The translations under genes and the position numbers were made by a program. Of a DNA stretch of 64,000 bases, positions 36,101 to 45,200 are shown one piece after another. This stretch comes from Acidobacteriota bacterium (GTDB lineage: Bacteria; Acidobacteriota; Holophagae; Acanthopleuribacterales; Acanthopleuribacteraceae), in NCBI GenBank assembly GCA_030066195.1, contig JASJCB010000014.1, positions 16,649 to 80,648 on the forward strand, read 5' to 3'. Every line of letters starts with the position of its first letter. Within the stretch, counting starts at the first letter, position 1. Under the pieces are notes generated by a model. The model was not told the DNA's origin and searched no databases. It worked only from the letters and a program-made list of their open reading frames with translations.

Positions 36101-39100
36101 GAGAGTCGGATACCGAGGGCCGGCTGCTTCTGTAGAACAAGCCGAAACTCTCGCCGGATTGAATATTCATCCCGACCGCGGGGAGATCCTTGTCATTGGA
36201 TGCCGGCAAGGTCATGGGATTGACCGGAGAGCGGTCCACGTTTTTGTTCAGCTCCCAAATGAAAGACACCTCAAAACACTTTTCGATGGTTTTCTTGAAC
36301 TTCCAGAAACCGATGGTCACGCCCACGCACAGTTTCACACTGCCTTGGATCAGGAAGGGTTTGGGCGCTTCCACGGCCAGGGATGTGTCGATGCTGATAT
36401 GAAAGCCGAAAAAGAACAGGTAGATATCCACGTGGCCGCCCAGCAGTGCATAGGCGCCGATCTGGGGTTTCTCGAAACTGATATGGCCGCCTACCTCGAT
36501 GTAGACTTCCACCGAGGCGCGCACTATCCCCGCGTAATTCTTGCTGAAGCCGAAGGTAATGCCCGCACCGGCGGCAATGCCCGACGCCGACAGCATCAAA
36601 TAACTGGTGGCTTCGAACAGGCTCAGAACACGGGCCGTGATGCGTTTCTCCTTGGTGCCGAAATTCACGAACCAGGCGGAAGAGTTGCGGAAAAAGAAGG
36701 CGGCCTGAATCTCGGCGAAGATATCCAGCATGGCGCCGGTGTCCTTGGGTACGGCGTAATCGGCGCCGAACCCGGTTTCCACGCTGTCGCGGCTGATGGC
36801 CAGGAAAGCGAAGAACGGCGGATCCTCGCCGGTCAGGCCCACGCGTTCGCCCAGCACATTGGCCTTGCCTTCCAGGTAGAAGACCTCGGGTAGGGACAGC
36901 AGAACGAACAGTTTCAGGGAGAAGGTATAGCCGTCGTCGGTAGAGGTGCCCAGGGTAATGCCGGCGCCCACGCTGAAGGGGTTGTCCATATCGCCCGTTT
37001 GAGAAGGTTCCGCAAACTTCTCGACGTCCACCCCTTCCTTCGGCGGCGCCTTGTAATAGTCGAACCAGGTGTCGACCGGTGGACTCACCGCGTCTTTGGA
37101 AGCCACGTAACGCAAGCCCACCAGGCCGCGAAATCCGAAGATTCCCAGGCCGGTGGAGCCAAGGGGAATGGGTGTGGACAACTCGACGAAGGCGTCTACA
37201 ATCCAAGAGGGATCGGCGGGTTTGTACTTCATGCTTGCGCCGCCGGAAATCTTGGCCTTGGGCAAGGAGAATTCCACACCGCCCGCGTATTCCTTGTCGG
37301 CGCCGGATCCCTTGATGGACAGGTAACCCTTGATCAAGGCCGTGGCCGAATCCTTGGAGGCGGTGCCCGGGATGACCAGGTCCAGGGATATGCTTTGCAC
37401 CCGCAGGAAACGGTCCTCCGGACCACTGTCTACCGAATAATAGAACTTAATGCCGTCGCCGCGCGCATCCACGCCCCCTGGGTCCAGATTCAGGCCGCCG
37501 TCGAAGCCGAAGTAACGGTATTGGCGCATCTTGCGGTTGCCGTCTTCCTGCTGGTGCGAACCCATGTGAATGGCGGTCACGGTGATGGTGGCAGGACCCA
37601 GCTTCAGGTTGACACCGTTGCGCAACGGCAGGGAACCGCCTTGTATTTCCAGACGCCCGTCGCTCCATAGAATAAGCTTTTCTACGCCGATGTCGCCCTG
37701 GAGAATACCGGCCAGGGCCGGATGCAAAATTTTGAGTGAGCCGGATAAACCCATGTAGAAATCATCGCCCTCGCGTCCGAAGAACAGGGCGGTGATTTTA
37801 ATGGAGAAGATATCGCCGAATTTAATGGTTTTACCCTTGCCCGCGGTGGCGGTGATGCTGAAATCGCCGTCGTTGCCGATGAATACATCAATGCCTATCT
37901 TGCTTGGGTTACCTTGATCGTCCTTGAAACCGGGGATGGTCAGGCGGCCCTTGATTTCGGAGGACATGATGCGGTTCTGTTTCAGCACCAGGCAAAAGGC
38001 ATCCAGGCTCACCTTGAAGTCCTTACCGAATTTGGCCTCGATCAAGGGTGATTGCGTGCCGCCCGTAACGGCCTCCAGGCAGAAGGTGCCGGAGACGCCG
38101 CCGGTGCCGATGAGCAGGTTGCGGCCTCGCACCACCCCGGATGATTTGGCGCGGTCGTGGTTCCAGAACAGCGGGAAGGAGATGCTCGCCTCGTCGATAT
38201 AGACGCCCACGAAATCGGCGGGTCTGCCGTCTGCATCGGCCTCGGGAATATTGGTTTTACGGCTCAGGTCCAGACGGGCCGATTTGAAATCGATACCCAG
38301 GCCCGTATTGGCGATCTCGGAAGGATGCGAGAGGGTTAATTCCAGGTTGGCGTCGAAACCGATGCCCTTTTCGGTGCTGAAGAAGAAGTAGCCGGGATCG
38401 AAGCGCAGTTGGGTTTTCACGGCCGTATTGTCAACGGGGTCGCCGCCCACGGCTTGCAGGGGGGTCAGTACATTGCGCGGGAACTCCAGCGCGACGTTTA
38501 CATCCAGGGTAGCTTCGATTTTGGGCGTGATGAGCGTCTTGAGCCAGGCCTGGATATCGCCGCCGAAAAAACTCTCGAAGAACTGGTTCAAGCGGGCCTC
38601 GGTTTCGCCGTCACTCAGGGCGTCCAGCAGGTAAACGGTAAAAACGGCGACACCGGCGTTGTCGACGGCGGCCGCATCGTCGATGTCCTTCAGCAGAGTG
38701 CCGATGGGATCGGGGTCGGTTTGATCAGGCGGTTCCAGGTTGGCGCCGAAGGCGGCGTTCACATCGGCTACGAACTGTCCGATGGGGTCGGCGGCGGTGA
38801 TGAAGATATTGAACACCCTTTCGATGAGGTCTCGTTCACTGACATCGAGAATGGCCAGGGCCAGGTCGAAGAAATCGACGGGCTTGAAGGAGAAACCGGC
38901 CAGGTCGAAATTGCGCAGATAAGCCAGGACGGGCCATTCGTAACCGAGGGTGATGGGGAAGGAACTGGTGGTGACGGCGGCATCGTGCGAGGGGTTGAGG
39001 ATGAGGAACATTTCGGTGCCGGGAATCTCGATATCGATGCGTTTCAGGCTGACGATGCTCAGGCTGTAGAATGCCGAATCGCCCCGGTCGTTGCGGGTGT

Positions 39101-39227
39101 ATTGCAGATCTTTGAAGTAGACCTTGCTCAACAGGTCGGCAACGCCGTCTTTCAGGAAACCCAGTTCTTCCGGCAGGGCGTCCACGGGGAGGATATCGGT
39201 AAGAGGTGGGTAGAATACGGTGGGCAC
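33168..39227 (-). CDS. Giant beta-rich protein with coiled coil (second gene of giant operon, DUF6603-like)
   Basis: A 2019-residue protein without a signal peptide. Residues 1 to about 990 are built from long alternating amphipathic beta-strands with glycine turns (for example LGIFGFRGLVGLRY and GGHVDIYLFFFGFHISID), the look of DUF6603-type proteins; I cannot confirm that assignment without a search. Residues about 1330-1525 form a long charged coiled coil (LTRQLEEGIELTEEERGRLS; KLYQEIERLNRKIVQLGELL). The rest is beta-rich, with a receptor-like phrase FYYGFRTAGPVGHFHTD. Hydrophobic strands hint at a large barrel or groove that could carry lipid or line a channel (speculation). Start GTG 39227 follows AAGGAA; it lies 15 bases after the subtilisin gene and overlaps the next gene by 4. 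Confidence 0.75.
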   Translation of the reverse strand: MPTVFYPPLTDILPVDALPEELGFLKDGVADLLSKVYFKDLQYTRNDRGDSAFYSLSIVSLKRIDIEIPGTEMFLILNPSHDAAVTTSSFPITLGYEWPVLAYLRNFDLAGFSFKPVDFFDLALAILDVSERDLIERVFNIFITAADPIGQFVADVNAAFGANLEPPDQTDPDPIGTLLKDIDDAAAVDNAGVAVFTVYLLDALSDGETEARLNQFFESFFGGDIQAWLKTLITPKIEATLDVNVALEFPRNVLTPLQAVGGDPVDNTAVKTQLRFDPGYFFFSTEKGIGFDANLELTLSHPSEIANTGLGIDFKSARLDLSRKTNIPEADADGRPADFVGVYIDEASISFPLFWNHDRAKSSGVVRGRNLLIGTGGVSGTFCLEAVTGGTQSPLIEAKFGKDFKVSLDAFCLVLKQNRIMSSEIKGRLTIPGFKDDQGNPSKIGIDVFIGNDGDFSITATAGKGKTIKFGDIFSIKITALFFGREGDDFYMGLSGSLKILHPALAGILQGDIGVEKLILWSDGRLEIQGGSLPLRNGVNLKLGPATITVTAIHMGSHQQEDGNRKMRQYRYFGFDGGLNLDPGGVDARGDGIKFYYSVDSGPEDRFLRVQSISLDLVIPGTASKDSATALIKGYLSIKGSGADKEYAGGVEFSLPKAKISGGASMKYKPADPSWIVDAFVELSTPIPLGSTGLGIFGFRGLVGLRYVASKDAVSPPVDTWFDYYKAPPKEGVDVEKFAEPSQTGDMDNPFSVGAGITLGTSTDDGYTFSLKLFVLLSLPEVFYLEGKANVLGERVGLTGEDPPFFAFLAISRDSVETGFGADYAVPKDTGAMLDIFAEIQAAFFFRNSSAWFVNFGTKEKRITARVLSLFEATSYLMLSASGIAAGAGITFGFSKNYAGIVRASVEVYIEVGGHISFEKPQIGAYALLGGHVDIYLFFFGFHISIDTSLAVEAPKPFLIQGSVKLCVGVTIGFWKFKKTIEKCFEVSFIWELNKNVDRSPVNPMTLPASNDKDLPAVGMNIQSGESFGLFYRSSRPSVSDSLFDAAVIPLDTWIDIEFKKGLDPGDVTDRIGGTSNAPHGHLDLIPPNSVGRQVRHAYSLKLVEIKAWNGQAWVEYKPYEALLGTAALTNATPNPGTERLGFWQKTGLEYNKLRLLAETPLSYMAQGETGPLVPEESGLTSETMFCPTPERKERCLEWTAQKENRTYRMEDWFQDNGILFRVLDRDGTVAADSNPFDISPSLAFPPGGRLEVVFAEPCARVTLFLSTFAATMTVRFYKLRTGDLEAVPTYDLIETRQLPWHDFLTRVIYSGGDPVSKLEVEPAAYDVNTEKSLLREMDGLTRQLEEGIELTEEERGRLSEQLETKKKELAELRGPACDRKNWDRKRLEGMQNRLRMDLFACYFRLRRLLKDLNAARFKLEKFSEQMEECLPPFDAENCPVDLDPACWENMVELARIDLCAEIRKRMQRHVDAFCEGYREHYPKLVACYGDIRDQLELETIRLATQIAKLYQEIERLNRKIVQLGELLDAQAQGEEQGHPHFPCGTFVHRICCLSAEDQQFNESIPDQQSIESDYQATVETLEKLLAPIWRPNTRYYCRLQVADSVDGRSPATFDFYYGFRTAGPVGHFHTDRHADYIKPPRGNNPDQYALTNLRTYIDYARSYPNADGNLVQAKPLFFENAELLLFYTRRYVYNMFLSWPEYNGLPALNGSQQVVIVDPAADTTASNPPPPGVVDTEVPRAAVNWVRDEDPRIPRDILTLDTLRHPQQLNPDFPGGSCWDSSGTSPKPAAVYSEIEVENLKPLKLYTAIVNNIFEGVVREVHRYVFRTSRYPNFRAQIDSYRLDDGRGHSRDAVFTMELDVDAAAIDLAHDLVTGNATPAAEALAGQWSHPFDRLIQGALRMTPLDPPVGTEFNIIRQAGTGRRIAVWIRNPEPFNDPKIPNSVLQRSIAVMNGSQVNGSYALLLSKDCSQAVVMPASKSITASSLVFRFIYLAWDGQQYKDQVTVLTNSIDVTGGTP

Positions 39228-39242
39228 GGTGATTTCCTTGGG

Positions 39243-42200
39243 TCAACTGAGGGCTTTTTCGATGGCGAGCGCAATCGCATCAATGATTTTTTTAGTCTCG
39301 ATAGGATCGAATTCAGGTTTAGCGGCACCAAATTCAGCCGCGAAAACACCATAATCAACTTGAAGAATAGGTAAATGCAGGTGACCGGTTGGCAAGTTGG
39401 GATTGTGACGGGCCCGCAATCTGGACACTCGGTAGAAAATCTCATTTGAAACAAAGGCGCCACCGGAACCCTTCCTAGCTTCAATTTCACCCTCGGCGGG
39501 TGTCGTACCGAGATCTAATTCGGCCGGCGTCAAGCCCGTGAAGTTTCCATGGTCCGAGTGACCGCTGTTCTCGATTGGCAGATTGCCTCCGAGATATTTA
39601 TCCTCGTATTTAACTGTCTTTTCTTTCGGCCCGGAGCGGTCCACATATTCGAAGCTATTGTCGTAGTGAATATCTCGCGTCCCAAGTTCATTGGTAGCCG
39701 CGACCATTTTCGTAACGGGCAGGCTGGTTTCATAAAACTCCTTCCCATTCAGGGCATCGGGGAACTCAAAAGCCGGAGGGCCGGCCGGCGGCATGTTTTC
39801 ATTATCTTTGGTTCCGTCGCGATACCTTGAGGCGAAGCGCTCCAATTGGAAGTGATCCCTTGAGCCCAGACTGAGGGTAATGATCAAGTCTACCTCCTGG
39901 TAATTTGGATGCGCACTATCGATAAACCGCGAGAAAAAATCCTCAACAACGCCACTACCGTCCCCGTTTTGTTCGAAATCCCGATAACGTGTTGGGAAGA
40001 CAGCCGATTGAACCAGTGCGGATCCATTGAGAAGTGTTAATTCATAGCCGTGAAGAGCCAGGACAGCCGCCCCGGACGGATTACTTTTAAGAGGATTGTT
40101 ACCTGAAATTGCAAAGGGGTCGAAACCTGTCAGCAGAACCCTTTTGATGCTTCTATTCGCCGGAAAAACAACAGAAAAATAGCCTCGCGACTTTTCCTCG
40201 AAGGACCGCACCAGTCTATTGCGATCACTTAACGCGTGTAGGAGTTCAGGGTGGCTTTTCAAGGACACGATCATTTCAAGTCGAGCCCAATAAAGTAGCC
40301 GGTCATCCGGATATAGGAAATCGGCAGACCGACAAAGTTCTCGGGCTCGTTCGAGGATTTTGGGGGCAAAAAGATCGATCTCTGCCTGAAGGTCGGAGAC
40401 GGTTGTTAATGGTTCGATTCTCTCCTTAAAACCCTTTACCAGGTTTGGCACTGGATCATAGCTTCCGGTTAGGTTTTCAAAATCTCTGGGGAGTATATAA
40501 TCTTTGACTTGTTTCTCCGGCCCGGAGATTTGTCCGCTGACGCCTTGTTTCTTCGGAGTTGTATATTTGGCAACTATTTCGCTTTGATTGGTTTGGGGAA
40601 GGTATCTGACTTCCGCAACTTCATAGGTTCCATCGTTCGCCGTACTAAACGAAACTTGAACTCTGGTTCCGGGAAGCATCTCACGAGAAACATCGCCTTG
40701 GACTAAAAATGCTTTTGAGACGGGATCAGCACCCCAAAGTGTCTGTTTCCATTGGACAGTGCGAAGCGCTCTGCTTTCCTCTCCATTTCTGATGTAATAA
40801 GGGGGCAACGGCTCCCCGGAAGAAAACAGGTCCGAAAATAAAAAGAGCTGATCGACGGTATAAACCACGATATCGTCGGAGGGATACTCCGTGCTATATT
40901 TACCGTCCGCTTTAAAGCCTTGAACACCAACCTTGTACTTGCGATAACTTTGGCCGTTTTGGTCGGAAAAAACAGAAGAGGGATCACTAGGGTTCCCGAA
41001 AGTAATCTCTTTTAGGGCCAAATAACGTGGGTATTCATCACTGAGAACGGCCAACGCATCCAGTTTCTGCAGCTCCGAATTATCAAGGCCCAGCAGGAGC
41101 ATATGGTTAAGGGGGCGAGGTTTTTCGCCACCCTCAAAAAAGCGAAGCGTGGTGATGTCGCCATCATTGGTTTCGAGAATATCAAAACCCAAAACGTAAC
41201 CGCTGAATAGAAGGGCCTCCTCAAAAAAAGTGCCTCTTTTGGAAATCCCTCCACTGATCCCATTTTTGGGAGTAAATGAGGCATCACCGGTGCTGAAACT
41301 TTCTACTGCCGCGGCGTAGAAAAGCACGCGTTCCCGTTGCGTGCCGCTGAGATCGGCACCGGATTGGAAGGCAACACCCCGGTTGACCATCTGGCTAAAC
41401 CCCAGCTTCGAGCCATCCAGGAACATCTTGTCCTGCACGCTCAGCCAGGAGATGGGGTGAACACCCGCCCAAAGGGGTTCGATGTCGATGGGCCCGAACA
41501 GATTGTCCAGATAGGTTTCGTTGGGAAGTACTTCGGCCGGGAAGGTATTGGCGGCATCGTGTTGCAAACCGAAGTGCAGCTTGATCAACCAGGCAGAGTT
41601 CACTTTTTGCCCGGCCAGGTCGTGATAGGGATGGGAAAAGCCGATCTCGAGCGTTTGCGTCTGCGACTTATCGTGCAATTCGTCATCGGCAATGAAGCGG
41701 CCTTGGGTGGCCGGGGTCAGTAACTTACCGTGCTCCACATAAACGATGGGCTTGAGATTATAGGTTTTGTTCAAACGCAGGTAGATCTCGCCGTGATCGT
41801 CGCCGGTGGTTACCGGCGCCGCGCGGTTGTCCAGGGTAATGATCGGCCAATGTGTTCCATAGGTGCTGTCGGTAAGACTGCCGGAGGTATTGCCGATTTG
41901 CAGGTCCCTGCCGCTGTCCGTATATTGGGTGAAGAAGTTATAGCTGTTGCCGACCTCATTGCGAATATCCACGTAGACCCTGTTCCCGGTATGGAATTTT
42001 GAAATGACCTGATCGTAAATAGCCGCGCCGGTCAGCCTGGTTTTCCCCCCGGAACCATCGTCTATCTGCAGCCATCCCTTGTCGGTACGATGCATGCCGA
42101 AAAAGACCGCCGGATCGATGTAGTTCAGGATTTCCTCGCGCTTAAGGCGTTTCTGGAAGGGGGTGGCGCCGGGAGGCTCGGTCATGTCGATCACATGCGA

Positions 42201-45200
42201 AGCCTTGCGCACATAGGTCAGATCGGGTTGAAAGCTGCCGCCTTCTTCCAAAATGATTTCGAAACCGAAGGCCTTGTTCCCCGTGGTGCGAAAGGCGCCC
42301 AAATTGGTCCCTCGGGCCACATAGGGCAGTTGCAGATCCTCGTCCGGGTCCCGGCTCTCGCGAAAAAAGAAACCGTCCAATACATCGGTACCGGTTTGTC
42401 CATCCGGGTCGTAACCAAGGGCCTTGCTGCTGAAGATCCCGCCCGGGTTTTGCTGATTGTGCAAAGCCCATAGCTTGGTGATAAAAGGCGAAGCATTGTT
42501 CTCGCCCCGAACCAGCTTTTCATTATTGCTGCCGGTTCCTTTGAGAAAATCGGATAGCTTCAAGCCGCGATAGATGAAGTATTTGACCGGGGTAAAACCC
42601 AGCATGGCCTGCTTGAAGGGTTTGAGAACCAGATTGACCCGATTTGTTTTTTGGCCGGTATCGTCTTCGGCCCGTTGCACCAAAACAATGCCGTCCACCA
42701 CGGCATAGGCGTCGGCAGAACCCGAGGCCGTGAAGAGACTGGTCACCCGATAGCGGTTTTGCTCGCTGAGGGGATCGGCGCTGTCGCTAACGGGGCCGTA
42801 TGCTTGTTCGGGTGTCTGGTTCTTCAAAGCAGCCGGATCGGTAAAAAAATGGGAACGCGGCGTCAGGTCGATGCCCGCACCGCCGGGACGTCCGCCGACC
42901 TGTGCCTGTTCCACCACCGGAACGGTTCGTTCTTCGGTGGCAAGCACGATGTCCGGATTGACGATGGAGTAAAGCTTGGGCCTGAGCACGATGGTCTTGT
43001 GCTGCCGGGATACGTTCAGCGTGACCGCGAAAGTCACCGCCACCTGCTCGCCCGTTGCGGGTGTCGTGGAATGACGCAAGGTGGGCGCGGTTACCGAAAG
43101 CCAGTTGGGCGCACCGCCCGCCATGGCCCAGGCCGTGCCGTCGAACTTGAAGATCTTCTTTCCGGTTTGGCCGGTGTCCATGGACATTTCGCATTCCAGT
43201 TCCAGTGACTCGACGGCGAAACTGCCCGCGTCCACCATCACGTCCACATGGATGGGTTCCGTAACCACGGTACCGAAGCTGTCCACCTCGATGAAGGGCT
43301 TGATCTCGCCCGTGCCGTCCGGTTTGAGAAATTGGAAACGGGCGAAGACGAACTCCCGGTAGGTGAAGTTGTTGTTTTTCTCTGGGATTTCACCGGTCAA
43401 CTCGCCGTCGTGCGGTGTTATCTCGCCTAATAGGAAGAAACGCATGGGGCGCGGCGGCGGCGCGGAGCCGTAACCGTAACGGGCGGGTCTGTTATCGGCG
43501 GGCCACTCTAAATGGAAAACCTTATTGACCTTGGGCAGCAGTCCGTCGATGTGGTGCTGAGTGGGTTGACCACTAGGAACGTCTCGTTTGAGCAAGAGGG
43601 TGCCCGGTTGATCGCTACTCAGCTTGAACGGTATCAACGGGTTGTCTTCGATATAGTGGTCGATACTGATGAAACGGTGGTTATGGGGACGGCACTTGAT
43701 GACCCAGGTATCTCCCGTCAAATGGCCGGAGGTCATGCCAAATTGTATCTTCACCCCGTGAGACAAAGCCTGTTCGGCGCCGTTAATTGTCACGGGAGGA
43801 GAAGCCGCACCAGCGTCTTTGCTCCAAATAAAACTGCCCGATCCCGTTGGGGAATGAATGCGCACCGAGAAAAAAGCAGGGTCCGTGCCGTTGTATTCCG
43901 AGGTGACTACCAAATCATCGGTGCCTTCTCCGTAAAAGTGTTTGATCGGCAGACCGTTGCTCTTGCAAATGAGGATGCGGGCCTGGGCTACCGGAGCCGG
44001 TTGTTCGAAGGTCGTAGGTTGGTACGCGGATTTGACAAATGAAGGTTTGCTGCCCCGATTGAACACCCGGAGGTGTGCATAGATGGGGACAGGAGGCGTT
44101 ACCCGCACCGTCCACTTATCGCCCACCTTATGACCCGTGACCGCGCCAAAGCCGATGTTCAAGCGGCTGCCGATGGACATTTCACCTGAAAGAATATCGA
44201 TGGTTTCAGGAGCGCCCCCGGAAAAAGACCAGGTAATTTTGTTACCAGGGTGCGTCACTTCAAATAAAAACTCCCCGGCCGGCCCATTATAGCGCCCATG
44301 TACGCTGAGATCGTTTACCCCGGAGCCATTGAAAACAGGGTCACCGATGTTGCCGCGAGGTGTTTCATGGGGGCCGTTATAGGCATAGCCCAAAACGGGG
44401 GCAGCCGGTGTGGGAACATCGTTGGTCAGCCAAAGATCAGGACTGTGTACCGGTTGCACCGATGTATTGGTTTTCCCATCATCTCCGATAAAATTGCGGA
44501 GCATCAGGTCGCGCTCATCATGGGTGTACTCAATCGCCGCTTTGACCGCCCGGTAGGCATCTACGCGGCCATAGCCGAAACCGTTGTTGTAAAAAGCGAT
44601 TCGGCCGCCGGAAAGGTGAATTATTCCCTCGGCTTTGTTGGGGGAATGGCTGAACCGTAGCGGGTCGATGGTCAATTCGTTGCCGTTGACTTTTTGGATG
44701 ACGCGAACCTCGGTGCCGAGTTTTTGGACAATCCGGTCCTTGGGATGATCGGCCTTGAGCTTGGCGCCAAGCTCAAGGGTGTTGCCGTTTCTATGCTTTA
44801 TCTCCATCAAAGCTTCACGTTGACTGCTGTGGATACTGACAAATGTCCCGGCTGTTTGTGGGGGAAAAGGCGTACTTGCATCCGGGTTGCTGATCGTGAA
44901 TGCAACCCAATCAGTAAGTTTTTTGAGGGAATCGGTTTCTTGTGAAATCCCCGTGATTTGTACACGCGTGCCGCCTATGTCCAGCATATCCCCAACCTCA
45001 AAACCGTCCACGCTTTGTACAACAATTCGTTGACTGCCAGGGGCCGGGATTGCCTTGGTAATAAACGTCTCCGCCGTTTTTCCGATGATGATCCAATCGC
45101 CTCCCCCAAACTCAGATGCGGAATCCAAGGTGATGACATCACTACCCTTCACCGCATCAACGGCAAGTTTGGACTCCGCGCCGATCAGGATGGCTTGTCT

